Assembly: GCF_031010175.1 (NCBI RefSeq)
Contig: NZ_JAUAMB010000043.1
Span: 1 to 39,082 of the forward strand
Source of the DNA: Halomonas sp. SpR1
Lineage (GTDB): Bacteria; Pseudomonadota; Gammaproteobacteria; Pseudomonadales; Halomonadaceae
DNA: 39,082 nt
Direction of reading: 5' to 3'
Under the pieces are notes generated by a model. The model did not search any database and had not been told where the DNA came from. It saw nothing but the letters and a program-made list of their open reading frames with translations. Shown here one piece after another: positions 15,477 through 25,088 of this stretch. How positions within the stretch are numbered: the first letter of the stretch is position 1; each line of letters starts with the position of its first letter. Position numbers and translations under genes: made by a program.

Positions 15477-16074
15477 CCATCCGTCTGCGTCTATCAATAA
15501 CAGACCTAACGTTGACAGGCTTACCGATGACTGGCCTTCCAGCGACTTGATCGGCAGCGACCGCAGCGGGCTGCCGCCCGCCGGTGACGAAGGCGATGTC
15601 AACGCCGTGCTGGCTGTACTACAGGAAGTGCCCGACCCGGAAGTGCCTGTGGTCAGTGTGGTTGAGCTGGGCATTGTGCGCGATATCGCTTGGCTTGATG
15701 GACGGCTGGTGGTCAATGTGACCCCAACCTACTCCGGCTGCCCGGCCACGGAAGTTATCGAACAGCATATCCATGAAGCGCTGGTGGCCACTGGCTACGC
15801 AGACCCACTGATCCAGCGCCGCCTGTCACCCGCCTGGACTACCGACTGGTTGACGGACGCAGGTCGCGAAAAGCTGCGTGCTTACGGCATCGCGCCACCG
15901 GTAGGAAGTGCTAGCAAGCGCAGCCTGACCGGCCAGTCTGATCCAGTCGTGCCCTGCCCTTTATGTGGCAGCAACGCGACCGAACGCGTCAGCGAATTCG
16001 GCTCTACGGCCTGCAAGGCGCTTTACCGCTGTCGCGATTGCCTGGAGCCTTTCGATTATTTCAAGTGCCTGTAA
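15460..16074 (+). CDS. paaD: PaaD: Fe-S maturation factor for the epoxidase
   Basis: A 204-residue protein with a MIP18/DUF59 domain (about 45-130, with VPDPEVPVVSVVELGIVRD and TPTYSGCPATEVI) and a C-terminal four-cysteine zinc-type module (CPLCGSNA, then CRDCLEPFDYFKC). PaaD is needed to activate the complex in vivo, probably by helping PaaE receive its cluster. I chose ATG 15460, which overlaps paaC by 17 bp and is preceded by GAGGG. The N-terminal 40 residues are longer and less conserved than in E. coli PaaD. Confidence 0.9.
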   Translation: MQPSGNHPSASINNRPNVDRLTDDWPSSDLIGSDRSGLPPAGDEGDVNAVLAVLQEVPDPEVPVVSVVELGIVRDIAWLDGRLVVNVTPTYSGCPATEVIEQHIHEALVATGYADPLIQRRLSPAWTTDWLTDAGREKLRAYGIAPPVGSASKRSLTGQSDPVVPCPLCGSNATERVSEFGSTACKALYRCRDCLEPFDYFKCL

Positions 16075-16093
16075 AACGACGAGACCATTTCCC

Positions 16094-17176
16094 ATGAGCC
16101 GATTTCACGCCTTGACCGTCAAGGATGTACGCAAGGAAACCCATGATGCCGTTTCCATTGCTTTCGACATTCCCGACGACCTGCTGGACGCTTTTCGCTT
16201 TACCCAAGGGCAGTACCTGACGCTGCGCCGCGATATCGAAGGTGAAGATATTCGCCGCTCCTACTCCATCTGCACCGGCGTCCACGAACATGAGCTAAGA
16301 GTCGCCGTCAAGCTGGTGCCGGGCGGCAGCTTTTCCACCTTTGCCAATCAGCAATTGCAGCTCGGTGACCGCCTGGAAGTAATGCCGCCCCAGGGCAAGT
16401 TCTTTGTGCCTCTCGACCCCAGCCGTGAAGGGCACTACCTGGCAGTGACCGCTGGCAGTGGCGTCACCCCCATCATGTCGATTGTTTCCACCACCCTGGA
16501 AAGCGAGCCAAAGAGCCGTTTTACCGTCATCTATGGCAACCGTTCCACCACGGGCACGCTGTTTCGTGAGCGCCTGCAAGATCTCAAAGATCGCTACCTG
16601 GAACGCCTTAACATCATTTATGTGTTCAGCCGTGAGCAGCAGGAAATTGATCTGTATAACGGTCGGATCGATGCCGATAAGTGCAACGCCCTATTTGACC
16701 GCTGGGTAGACGTGCCCAAGCTCGACGCCGCGTTTATCTGTGGCCCGCAAGAAATGACCGAGATCGTGCGCGATGTGCTGACCCACCATGGCATGCCAAA
16801 GGAAAAGCTACACTTTGAGCTGTTCACGACAGGGCTACCCACGGCAGGCGCCAAGCGCCGCCAAACGACCAGAGCCGCTCAGCTTGAAGCTGAAACTTCG
16901 CACATCAAGGTAATCATCGACGGCCGCACTATTGAATACAACTTGCCCCGCAATACCCAGAGCATCCTGGAAGCAGGTAACGAGCATGGGGCCGATCTTC
17001 CATTCTCATGCAAGGCCGGCGTGTGCTCCACCTGCAAGTCAAAAGTCATCGAAGGCGAGGTGGAAATGGACGCCAATTTCGCCCTGGAAGATTACGAAAT
17101 AGATGCAGGCTACGTACTGTCCTGCCAGTGCTATCCAATCAGCGACAAGGTGGTGCTTGACTATGACGAGGTATAA
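16094..17176 (+). CDS. paaE: PaaE: NADPH-dependent reductase of the epoxidase
   Basis: A 360-residue reductase. The N-terminal part is a ferredoxin-NADP reductase-like FAD/NAD module with RRSYSICTG (flavin binding) and VTAGSGVTPIMSI (nucleotide binding). The C-terminal part is a plant-type 2Fe-2S ferredoxin with cysteines 306, 311, 314 and 344 (CX4CX2CX29C). It carries electrons from NADPH to the diiron site of PaaA. The ribosome site before ATG 16094 is weak. It ends the tight paaABCDE series; a short hairpin (17197-17202 with 17213-17218) follows. Confidence 0.94.
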   Translation: MSRFHALTVKDVRKETHDAVSIAFDIPDDLLDAFRFTQGQYLTLRRDIEGEDIRRSYSICTGVHEHELRVAVKLVPGGSFSTFANQQLQLGDRLEVMPPQGKFFVPLDPSREGHYLAVTAGSGVTPIMSIVSTTLESEPKSRFTVIYGNRSTTGTLFRERLQDLKDRYLERLNIIYVFSREQQEIDLYNGRIDADKCNALFDRWVDVPKLDAAFICGPQEMTEIVRDVLTHHGMPKEKLHFELFTTGLPTAGAKRRQTTRAAQLEAETSHIKVIIDGRTIEYNLPRNTQSILEAGNEHGADLPFSCKAGVCSTCKSKVIEGEVEMDANFALEDYEIDAGYVLSCQCYPISDKVVLDYDEV

Positions 17177-17285
17177 ACCCTAGCCCACCTACGCCCAAGC
17201 CGGCGACTCCGTCGGCTTTGTTGATCCTGATACCAGCAGCTAATACCAACAACTGATCCCCAAAAGATGGGCGGGAGAACACTCA

Positions 17286-19328
17286 ATGCCAGTTTTACAG
17301 AGTTACATCGCAGGCCAGTGGTTCGGAAAAACCGAGGCCAAAGCACTGATCAGCGCCATCAATGGCGAAACCGTTGCGCATACCCACCAAGAAAGCATCA
17401 ACTTCGCCGAAGCAGTGGCGTATGCCCGCAACACCGGCGTGAAAAACATGTTGGCGCTGGATTTCCAGCAGCGGGCAGCCATTCTCAAAGCGCTGGCCGC
17501 CTATATCCAAGAGCGTAAGCGTGAGCTCTATGCCATCTCTCACCACACTGGCTGCACCAAGGCCGACTCCTGGATCGACATTGACGGTGGCTTCGGCACC
17601 CTGTTTACCTACGCCTCCACAGGCCGCAAGGAACTGCCCTCCGGCAACGTGGCCCACGAAGGCCCGGTCACCCAATTAGGTAAAGATAACCACTTCAACG
17701 GCACCCACATCTTGGTGCCCCGCCGCGGTGTTTCTGTCCATATTAATGCGTTCAACTTTCCCATCTGGGGCATGCTGGAGAAGTTCGCCCCCGCCTTTCT
17801 GGCAGGCATGCCGTGTATTTTCAAACCAGCAACCGCCACTAGCTACCTGACCGAAGCTGCCATACGCATCATCAACGACTCTGGCCTGTTACCGGAAGGA
17901 GCCTTGCAACTGGTGATTGGTGGCGCCGGTGACTTACTAGACCAACTGGAAGAACAGGACTTTGTCACCTTTACCGGTTCAGCAAACACGGCCCTGATGC
18001 TGAAAAGTCACCCAAACATTATGGCCAAGAGCATACCGTTCAACGCCGAGGCGGACTCACTCAACAGCGCCATCATGGCCCCGGATGTCACCCCGGAAGA
18101 TGAAGAGTTCGAGATCTTTGCCAAAGAAGTCGTCAAGGAGATGACCGCCAAAGCAGGCCAGAAATGTACCGCCATCCGGCGGGTGTTAGTGCCCGCCGAG
18201 CACCTGGATACATTGGCGGGCATGATGAAAGAACGCCTTTCCAGCATCGTCGTCGGCGACCCTTATGAAGAAGGTGTGCGCATGGGCGCCCTCTCTTCTC
18301 GTGATCAGCTCCACGACGTCAACGAAGCCATCGAACGCCTACTGGAAACCAGTGAGTGCGTGTTCGGCAAAGATGGTAGCTTCAAGCCTGTCGGCCAGGG
18401 AGTCGAACACGGCGCGTTTATCGCTCCCCACTTGCTGATCAACCACAATCCGTTGAACGACGGCGGTGCGCACGACATTGAAGCCTTTGGCCCCGTCGCT
18501 ACCCTAATGCCCTACCGCGGCATCGACGAAGCGCTGGCCATCGCTGCCAAAGGCAAGGGTAGCCTGGTTACCACACTGACCACCAAAGACCCTGCCATTG
18601 CGGCCGAGATGATTCCCGTCCTGGCCGCGCATCACGGTCGCCTGCAGATTCTGGATGCCCAAGCCTCAAAGGAATCCACTGGCCACGGCTCGCCGTTACC
18701 GATGCTCAAACATGGCGGGCCCGGCCGCGCAGGTGGTGGTGAGGAGCTCGGCGGCATTCGTGCGGTTCATCACTATTTACAGCGCACCGCTATTCAGGGG
18801 TCGCCCACCATGGTCGCGGCAGTGACAAGGCAATATGTGCGTGGCGCGAAGGTGATCGAGACTGACGTCCACCCGTTCCGCCGCCACTTTGACGACCTAC
18901 AGGTTGGGGAATCATTGTTAACCCACCGCCGTACCGTCACCGAAGCTGACATCGTCAATTTCGGCTGCCTTTCCGGCGACCACTTTTATATGCACTTCGA
19001 CGACATTGCCGCCAAAGAGACCCAATTCGGCCAGCGTATCGCCCATGGCTACTTTGTGCTGTCGGCTGCTGCCGGTCTGTTCGTTTACCCAGGCGAAGGC
19101 CCCGTGCTGGCTAACTACGGCCTGGATACCCTGCGCTTTATTACGCCCGTGTTGGTCGGCGACACTATTCGCGCCCGCCTCACTTGCAAGCGCAAGATTG
19201 ACCAGGGCCGGACGTCACCTGATGGTCACCCGCAGGGCGTGGTGATGTGGGACGTGGCGGTGACCAATCAACATGATGAGCTGGTCGCCAGTTACGACAT
19301 CCTAACGCTGGTCGCGAAGCGGCAATAA
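17286..19328 (+). CDS. paaZ: PaaZ: bifunctional oxepin-CoA hydrolase / 3-oxo-5,6-dehydrosuberyl-CoA semialdehyde dehydrogenase
   Basis: A 680-residue two-domain enzyme. The first 510 residues are an NADP-aldehyde dehydrogenase with catalytic E255 (in FNAEAD) and C294 (in GQKC). Residues about 530-680 are a MaoC-like R-hydratase with CLSGDHFYMHFDD at 561-573. It opens the oxepin ring and oxidises the resulting aldehyde. Sequence and length match the E. coli type. GGGAG lies 8 bp before ATG 17286. With PaaZ intact, loss of the neighbouring paaN homologue would not block ring opening. It converges on the TRAP operon across a strong shared hairpin. Confidence 0.95.
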   Translation: MPVLQSYIAGQWFGKTEAKALISAINGETVAHTHQESINFAEAVAYARNTGVKNMLALDFQQRAAILKALAAYIQERKRELYAISHHTGCTKADSWIDIDGGFGTLFTYASTGRKELPSGNVAHEGPVTQLGKDNHFNGTHILVPRRGVSVHINAFNFPIWGMLEKFAPAFLAGMPCIFKPATATSYLTEAAIRIINDSGLLPEGALQLVIGGAGDLLDQLEEQDFVTFTGSANTALMLKSHPNIMAKSIPFNAEADSLNSAIMAPDVTPEDEEFEIFAKEVVKEMTAKAGQKCTAIRRVLVPAEHLDTLAGMMKERLSSIVVGDPYEEGVRMGALSSRDQLHDVNEAIERLLETSECVFGKDGSFKPVGQGVEHGAFIAPHLLINHNPLNDGGAHDIEAFGPVATLMPYRGIDEALAIAAKGKGSLVTTLTTKDPAIAAEMIPVLAAHHGRLQILDAQASKESTGHGSPLPMLKHGGPGRAGGGEELGGIRAVHHYLQRTAIQGSPTMVAAVTRQYVRGAKVIETDVHPFRRHFDDLQVGESLLTHRRTVTEADIVNFGCLSGDHFYMHFDDIAAKETQFGQRIAHGYFVLSAAAGLFVYPGEGPVLANYGLDTLRFITPVLVGDTIRARLTCKRKIDQGRTSPDGHPQGVVMWDVAVTNQHDELVASYDILTLVAKRQ

Positions 19329-19372
19329 CGGTTCAGCCGGTAAAGCCAGACACAAAAGTAAGGCAAAAAGCA

Positions 19373-19410
19373 AAACGGATGACAGGGCATACGCTCTGTC
19401 ATCCGTTTGT
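19373..19410. terminator. Bidirectional terminator between paaZ and dctM
   Basis: A 13-bp perfect stem (19373-19385 with 19396-19408) with a 10-base loop. A-rich and T-rich flanks on the two sides let it serve both converging transcription units. Confidence 0.88.
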
Positions 19411-19425
19411 TTAGCAAGGACGTTT

Positions 19426-20721
19426 TTAATACAGCAACTGCGGCAGGAAAAGCACAATAGCGGGGAAGATAAGCACGAGCAGTGCGCGTAGGGTACCCGC
19501 GACCCAGAAGGGGGTGACACCACGGAAGATAGTGCCGGTTGATACATCCGGCAATACGGCTCGCAATACGAACACGTTCATACCGACAGGAGGCGTTATC
19601 AAACTGATCTCGATCACGATAACTACCAATATGCCGAACCACACCAAATCATAGCCAAGTCCCGCCACGACCGGGAAGAAGACCGGCACGGTCAGCAGCA
19701 TCATCGACATACTTTCGAATACACAGCCGAGCAGTACGTAAATGGCCAGGATGGCGAGAATAACCACGAAGGGCGCTACGTTCAGCCCGGTGACTAACGC
19801 CAAGAGATCCTCGGGAAGCCCCGCACGGTTAATAAAATTAGCAAAGATGAGCGCCGTCAACACCACCGCAAATAGCATCGCTGTTGTACGCACAGTGTCC
19901 ATAAGGACATTCATGAGTATAGTCGGCGTCAAAGCACGCTTGAGTAGCGCAATTACAAAGGCACCCATTGCGCCAATACCCGCTGCTTCAGTTGGGGTGA
20001 ATATACCCAAATAGATGCCGCCGATAACCAATACGAACAGCGCCAGGGTACTCCCCACATTTTTTAGCGCTGAAAAGCGCTCATTCCAGGGGACTTTTTC
20101 GGCCGCTGGCCCAGCGCTGGGATCACGCCACAGAACCCACTTAACCGCGCCAAGATACATCACAATGCCCAGCATGCCGGGGATAAAACCCGCTGCAAAC
20201 AGTTCACGAATGCTGGTCTCGGTAATGATGCCGTAGATCACCAGCATCACGCTGGGAGGAATCAGTATCCCAAGGGTTCCGCCCGCGGCAATGGAAGCCG
20301 CCGCCAGTGAATCCTTGTAGCCGTACTTGCGCATCTGGGGCATGGCTACCCGCCCCATGGTGGCACAGGTCGCAAGGCTCGACCCACAAATAGCACTAAA
20401 CCCTCCACAAGCCACAATGGTTGCCATCGCCTGACCGCCCTTACGGTGACCAAGGAAACCGTTAGAGGCTCGGAACAGCGCATCTGAGAGCCCAGCATGG
20501 GACACCAAATTACCCATCAAGATAAACAGGGGTATCACCGATAGTCCGTAGTCCCTAGCGGTGTCTACCACCCGCCGCGACGCCATGGCTTCAGCCGCGT
20601 TCCAATTACCCGTCAGGTAGTAGAAGCCCACAAAGCCCACGATCCCCATGGCAAACGCCAGTGGCATGCGCAGGAATACCAATATCAACAGCGCTGCAAA
20701 CCCATAAAGTGCTTCAGTCAT
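19426..20721 (-). CDS. dctM: TRAP transporter large membrane subunit (DctM type)
   Basis: A 431-residue very hydrophobic protein with about a dozen predicted membrane segments, typical of the TRAP large permease. Landmarks are LRMPLAFAMGIVGF, SVIPLFILMGNLVSHAG, GGFSAICGSSLATCATMGRVAMPQMRK and GTLGILIPPSVMLVIYG. It drives uptake with a cation gradient. ATG 20721 is chosen over an upstream frame start because GGAGATAAGC precedes it. It overlaps dctQ by 8 bp. The gene letters are used generically; the substrate is not known to be a C4-dicarboxylate. Confidence 0.9.
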   Translation of the reverse strand: MTEALYGFAALLILVFLRMPLAFAMGIVGFVGFYYLTGNWNAAEAMASRRVVDTARDYGLSVIPLFILMGNLVSHAGLSDALFRASNGFLGHRKGGQAMATIVACGGFSAICGSSLATCATMGRVAMPQMRKYGYKDSLAAASIAAGGTLGILIPPSVMLVIYGIITETSIRELFAAGFIPGMLGIVMYLGAVKWVLWRDPSAGPAAEKVPWNERFSALKNVGSTLALFVLVIGGIYLGIFTPTEAAGIGAMGAFVIALLKRALTPTILMNVLMDTVRTTAMLFAVVLTALIFANFINRAGLPEDLLALVTGLNVAPFVVILAILAIYVLLGCVFESMSMMLLTVPVFFPVVAGLGYDLVWFGILVVIVIEISLITPPVGMNVFVLRAVLPDVSTGTIFRGVTPFWVAGTLRALLVLIFPAIVLFLPQLLY

Positions 20722-21256
20722 GCTTATCTCCCTGGCTGACGGGGCCACCACACTTAATCACACCCACGCCTTCTAGCAGGTAACTCACCGCTCGACCTAG
20801 GGTGAGCAGAGCGGAAAGAAACAACATGATGGCAATCAGGTAGATAAGGTAACCATCGGGAATACGTAGAAACTCAGTGACATCGCCCCACTCGAAAGCA
20901 CGCACGCCCAGCGCCCAAACCCGTGTAGCGATCACCCATAAAGCCACTGCGATAATTAGGTTGACGATCATCTGGCGCAGCCATATCCAGCGCGCAGGGA
21001 ATACGGCGTCCAAGAGATCCACGCTAACGTGCTCTTCACGCCAGCATGCTACTGGCAGTGACAGGAACACCACAGCGGCCAGCATCTGCTGAGTCAACTC
21101 GACGGTTCCAAGGATAGGTAGATTAAAGAAATAACGGCCTACTACGTCAGCAGTCGTCAGCAGCATTAAGGCAAATAGGGTGGCACCCGCCACCCCCTCC
21201 AGCGCCAGCTGCATGACCCTACCGACATTTGACCAGCGAGTCGTCAGGATCGGCAT
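20714..21256 (-). CDS. dctQ: TRAP transporter small membrane subunit (DctQ type)
   Basis: A 180-residue protein with four hydrophobic segments and the DctQ landmarks DVVGRYFFNLPILGTVELTQQML and CWREEHVSVDLL. It pairs with the large permease. GGAGGG lies just before ATG 21256. It is placed between dctP and dctM in one minus-strand operon. Confidence 0.9.
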   Translation of the reverse strand: MPILTTRWSNVGRVMQLALEGVAGATLFALMLLTTADVVGRYFFNLPILGTVELTQQMLAAVVFLSLPVACWREEHVSVDLLDAVFPARWIWLRQMIVNLIIAVALWVIATRVWALGVRAFEWGDVTEFLRIPDGYLIYLIAIMLFLSALLTLGRAVSYLLEGVGVIKCGGPVSQGDKHD

Positions 21257-21283
21257 AGTCGCCCTCCACTTGGCGAAGGGTAA

Positions 21284-22333
21284 TTATGATTGTGGCACTA
21301 AGGATGCCACGCTCTCTTGTGTAGCAGCTTCTTCAAGCTGTTGGTGGAAGTACTCAAGCGCCGCTTGCGCATCGATACCACGCTCACTGACGTTCTCAGA
21401 CCAAGTGTCAACGAGGTCATTACTGATACCACGCAGCGTTTCAAGATCTTCGTCGCCAAGGGCCGTAAAGGTATGGCCCTGCTCTTTGGCGAACTCGACG
21501 CCTCGCTCATCGGATACATCCATCATGTAGCCGAATAGTCGCGACAGCCGCTCACCCGAGACTTCTTCCACAGCGGCACGATCCTCTGCAGACATCTCAT
21601 CCCAAATACTCGGATTAACCACGATGGTGAAGCTGCCGCGATAGAAGCCCCCATCCACCGTCAAGGTATAGGGAAATATCTCGGCTACCCGAAAGCTTCT
21701 AAGTCCTTCCGGCACCAGCATAGCGCCATCAATAACGCCCTGAGAGCCAGCTTCATAGACCCCGGTTGGCGGCAGAGCCACACCGGTCAGGTTCAGGGCA
21801 TTAGAGAGGTCTCCCATCACCCCGCCACCGACGCGAATGCGCTCGCTCTCCAGATCGGCAAGGGTTTGGTACTGCTCACGACTAAAGATCCAACCTGGGC
21901 CGTGCACGCCCGCAGCCACCACATCAACGCCACGATGCTCATCAGCTTGCGCTAAGTGCTCCTGGTGCGTATGCCAGTAAGCCGCAGAGGCGTTCTCCGA
22001 CGAGAAGTCTTCGAAGGTAGGGAACTCAGGTAACTGAGTGGCCAGAAAGCGCCCAGCGTTATAGCCATGGAACACCCAGGTAGCGTCTGCGATACCATCG
22101 GCAACCATTTCCATCTGGGAAGCTGGAGGCCCCATATCATGTATCACATCTACGGTTACGCGACCTTCCGTCGCCTCTTCAATCCACGCTTTCCACGTTG
22201 GCCATACCATGGTGTTGATGCCGTGATTAGGGCCAGCCCAGGTACTCACGGTGATAGTGGTTTGCGCTAGAGCGGTGGTACTCAGCGTCGCAGCGGCGAT
22301 AGCGCCGATCATCAGGTTTGTTGTTTTATTCAT
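21284..22333 (-). CDS. dctP: TRAP transporter solute-binding protein (DctP type)
   Basis: A 349-residue periplasmic binding protein with a signal peptide (cleavage probable after ALA at residue 23). The mature start is TTITVSTWAGPNHGINTMVWPTW, split here as TTITVSTWAGPNHG and INTMVWPTW. The second half has SFRVAEIFPYTLTVDGG and LSRLFGYMMDVSDERGVEF. It shares long identical blocks with the orphan protein at 31240-32295. Its position between the phenylacetate and homogentisate genes suggests an aromatic or arylacetate-type substrate, but nothing in the sequence fixes this. GGAAAG precedes ATG 22333. Confidence 0.9.
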   Translation of the reverse strand: MNKTTNLMIGAIAAATLSTTALAQTTITVSTWAGPNHGINTMVWPTWKAWIEEATEGRVTVDVIHDMGPPASQMEMVADGIADATWVFHGYNAGRFLATQLPEFPTFEDFSSENASAAYWHTHQEHLAQADEHRGVDVVAAGVHGPGWIFSREQYQTLADLESERIRVGGGVMGDLSNALNLTGVALPPTGVYEAGSQGVIDGAMLVPEGLRSFRVAEIFPYTLTVDGGFYRGSFTIVVNPSIWDEMSAEDRAAVEEVSGERLSRLFGYMMDVSDERGVEFAKEQGHTFTALGDEDLETLRGISNDLVDTWSENVSERGIDAQAALEYFHQQLEEAATQESVASLVPQS

Positions 22334-22689
22334 TTTTCTTTCCTCTGGTCGTCACGAACGGGGAGCGTCAAACGTGATACCTTATTATTGCTATAAAAAA
22401 ATTATTAGAATCACGTTATCTGCCACAATGCCTGCAGATGAGTGGATAGTGCAACGATCCATCGACTAAAAGATGCTAATACTTAAGTAGTGATTTATAT
22501 TTTTTGTTAAATTACAATCAGTTAATCTAAACAATAGATTCCTAGAGTCATTCCCAATGGCCACAGGAAAATAATTCTTCGCCAATTTTTTTGTTACATA
22601 AATCACATCACCCCAGACACTAATGACGCGCCATTGATCAGATAGGCTCAACATCTGCTACCAGAGGGCGAGTCACCTGTATCGAGCCT
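22334..22689. other. Upstream region of dctPQM
   Basis: About 356 AT-rich bases with no gene. It holds the palindrome TACTTAAGTA at 22480-22489 within a segment reading ATGCTAAT, the palindrome, then GTGATTTATATTT. The outer parts of that segment recur without the palindrome at about 23488-23512, upstream of hmgA. I cannot assign the promoter with confidence. Confidence 0.5.
22480..22494 (+). promoter_or_regulatory. TACTTAAGTA palindrome upstream of dctP
   Basis: An exact copy of the 15-mer found at 8230-8244. It lies about 150 bp upstream of the dctP start and about 200 bp downstream of the MarR gene's stop. It is a candidate MarR-family operator. Confidence 0.45.
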
Positions 22690-23178
22690 TTAGCCAATTC
22701 TCTCCAACTGCCGTTCAAGCTTGCGCATGGTATTGAGCAAATCACGATATTCACCAACGCTCAGGGTCGACACCAGATTGGCTTCCCACGCCTGTGCTTC
22801 GGGTACTAACTTATTAAGTAGCGCTTGCCCGGCCTCTGTCAGCTTTAAGTCATGTAGCCGCTGATCTTGCTGTGATGGCGTGCGGTTTATCAGTCCACGG
22901 TCTTCCAGCGACTGGATAGCTCGAGACACACGAGCCTTATCCATATTGGTGTAGGTACAAACCTTTTTAGCGGTTAAATCATCACAGTGGCTGAGCCAGG
23001 CAAGCACACGCCACTGGGCAATGTTGAGTTGATAGGAGTCGGCATAAAGCTTCTCTAGCGCCTGACTGATCCGATCAGCCAGACGGTTAAGCTGATAGGG
23101 TAAAAATTGATTGAGATCGAGCTCTGCCCTGGCTGAAGACTCCAGAGATGCATCGCCGCCGACTTTATCCATCGCCAT
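22690..23178 (-). CDS. MarR-family transcriptional regulator
   Basis: A 162-residue winged-helix protein. It shows LADRISQALEKLYADSYQLNIAQWRVLAWLSHCD, quoted here as LNIAQWRVLAWL, then TNMDKARVSRAIQSLEDRGLI (recognition helix) and a wing with QDQRLHDLKLT, followed by a C-terminal dimerisation helix. ATG 23178 is chosen because AGGAG lies 7 bp before it; the upstream open frame to 23325 has no support. It is encoded in the same direction as the TRAP operon and likely controls it or hmgA. The ligand is unknown; MarR proteins near aromatic genes often sense aromatic acids. Confidence 0.85.
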   Translation of the reverse strand: MAMDKVGGDASLESSARAELDLNQFLPYQLNRLADRISQALEKLYADSYQLNIAQWRVLAWLSHCDDLTAKKVCTYTNMDKARVSRAIQSLEDRGLINRTPSQQDQRLHDLKLTEAGQALLNKLVPEAQAWEANLVSTLSVGEYRDLLNTMRKLERQLERIG

Positions 23179-23745
23179 TATATTTCTCCTAGAGCCGCCA
23201 TTTATCTTGGGTGGTAATGAAAAATCAGCACGATAGCTGGGAATGAAGGCACCAGCAACGCGTCTAACGACTGACCACCTCAAGGAAAAGAGTCCTCTTA
23301 GCTCCATACGGCATCCCGTCGCCACTCAACTCCCTTCTCTACACCAGGGGCTATCAGCCTTAGATGCCCCCTTAAGAGCCCTCCCAGTAGAACAAGATAG
23401 AACACTGCCGATATATAATCTCTATCGCAACCAAATTGTCGGTTTTAATTGTCATACTTAGCCATTTCATTGCGGAAAAAGGCCTAAATGCTAATAATGA
23501 TTTATATTTAAGCACCCAATCTGCCGTGCCATCGTATGCAGGGCTAGACAATTAGTTTCATTAGAAACTATTATGACAGCATGAAGAAGATCGAGTACAT
23601 CAATGCCCAGCATCCTGTTACTTGCTAATCACATCGGCGATCAAGCGGTGTTAGAAGAAGCGGTTTTCCATGCGGTTAGTGATTGCGATAAATAGCTGCG
23701 CCATACGCTTATCGAAATAAAGTTCAAATAACGCAGGACTTAACA
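23179..23745. other. Divergent region between the MarR gene and hmgA
   Basis: About 570 bases without a gene I can support. It includes an AT-rich part near 23400-23520 with ATGCTAAT and TGATTTATATTT, matching part of the dctP upstream region. Two very short frames near 23580-23690 (15 and 30 codons) show no recognisable motif. The promoters for hmgA (rightward) and marR (leftward) must lie here. Confidence 0.5.
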
Positions 23746-25053
23746 ATGACTGAACAATTGCAATATCAGAGCGGTTTTCATAATCACTTTTCAACCGAAG
23801 CACTCCCAGGGGCATTGCCGATTGGGCAAAACTCCCCTCAGAAGTGCGCTTATGGATTATATGCAGAGCAACTAACCGGCTCCGCATTTACAGCGCCACG
23901 TCATCAAAATTTCCGTAGCTGGCTTTACCGTATTCGCCCTTCTGTCGTTCAGAGCGCGTATCAGCCACTCGACAATCACAAGGTACACACCGCTCCGTTA
24001 GATAAACCAGCGGCTGATCCCAATCAAATGCGCTGGGATCCCGTTTCTCTACCGAGCGAGCCGACTGATTTTATCGACGGCTTATTTACCATTGCCGTCA
24101 ACGGCGATGCGGGTACCCAGGCTGGCGTAGGCGTGCATGTCTACACCTTTAATAAAGACATGACCGAGCGTTTTTTCTACAACGCTGACGGAGAACTGCT
24201 GTTTGTTCCACAACTGGGCGCCATTCGTCTACGTACCGAATTTGGTGACATCGAGATCGATAATGGTGAGATTGCCGTTATTCCACGCGGTGTGAAATTC
24301 CAAGTGCGCAGAGCTCAGGGTGTTGATGCTGCGCGGGGATATATATGCGAGAACTATGGCAGCCCTCTAGAGCTTCCAGGCCTCGGCCCCATCGGGTCTA
24401 ACGGTTTAGCAAACCCGCGTGACTTCCAAAGCCCCGTGGCAGCCTATGAAGATCTAGAAGGCGACTACCGTTTAGTGGCTAAGTTCTCTGGGCGTTTCTG
24501 GGAGAGCAAACTCGACCATTCGCCGTTAGATGTCGTGGCGTGGCACGGCAACTGCGCGCCTTATAAATATAATCTGGCTAATTTTAACACCATCAATACG
24601 GTTAGCTTCGATCATCCGGATCCGTCAATCTTCACCGTATTGTCGTCCCCCTCCGATACGCCGGGGATGGCGAATCTTGATTTTGTCATTTTCCCACCGC
24701 GCTGGATGGTTGCCGAGAATACCTTTCGGCCACCCTGGTTCCATCGCAATCTAATGAGCGAGTTTATGGGACTGATACACGGCGAGTACGATGCCAAAGC
24801 TGAAGGCTTCACGCCTGGCGGCGCCAGCCTACATAACTCAATGTCGCCCCATGGCCCCGATGCCGAGACATTTGAGAAAGCCTCCAACGCGGAGCTTAAA
24901 CCCCACTTCATAGGCGACACACTGGCTTTCATGTTTGAGAGCCGCTACTTCTTTCACCCGACCCCTGCGGCGCTGAATGCTGACTTCCGTCAACGTGACT
25001 ATGTGGATGTTTGGTCGACGCTGCGCTCCCACTTCAACCCCAGCCAGCCCTGA
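23746..25053 (+). CDS. hmgA: HmgA: homogentisate 1,2-dioxygenase
   Basis: A 435-residue cupin-type dioxygenase that opens the ring of homogentisate to 4-maleylacetoacetate. The N-terminus QSGFHNHFSTEALPGALPIGQNSP, quoted as GFHNHFSTEALPGALP, is diagnostic. Iron ligands H333 (in PPWFHRN), E339 (SEFMG) and H369 (SPHGPD) match the known human positions almost exactly. AGGA lies about 8 bp before ATG 23746. It is first in the hmgA-fahA-maiA operon, 35 bp before fahA. Confidence 0.96.
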   Translation: MTEQLQYQSGFHNHFSTEALPGALPIGQNSPQKCAYGLYAEQLTGSAFTAPRHQNFRSWLYRIRPSVVQSAYQPLDNHKVHTAPLDKPAADPNQMRWDPVSLPSEPTDFIDGLFTIAVNGDAGTQAGVGVHVYTFNKDMTERFFYNADGELLFVPQLGAIRLRTEFGDIEIDNGEIAVIPRGVKFQVRRAQGVDAARGYICENYGSPLELPGLGPIGSNGLANPRDFQSPVAAYEDLEGDYRLVAKFSGRFWESKLDHSPLDVVAWHGNCAPYKYNLANFNTINTVSFDHPDPSIFTVLSSPSDTPGMANLDFVIFPPRWMVAENTFRPPWFHRNLMSEFMGLIHGEYDAKAEGFTPGGASLHNSMSPHGPDAETFEKASNAELKPHFIGDTLAFMFESRYFFHPTPAALNADFRQRDYVDVWSTLRSHFNPSQP

Positions 25054-25088
25054 ACCCGACACCCCCTGACGACAAGGATTGATTCACC

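Noticed and set aside
23582..23692. Two tiny frames (15 and 30 codons) upstream of hmgA
   Set aside because: Neither has a clear ribosome site or a recognisable motif, and they were not needed to explain the region. A further deletion stub was considered, but no family fits.
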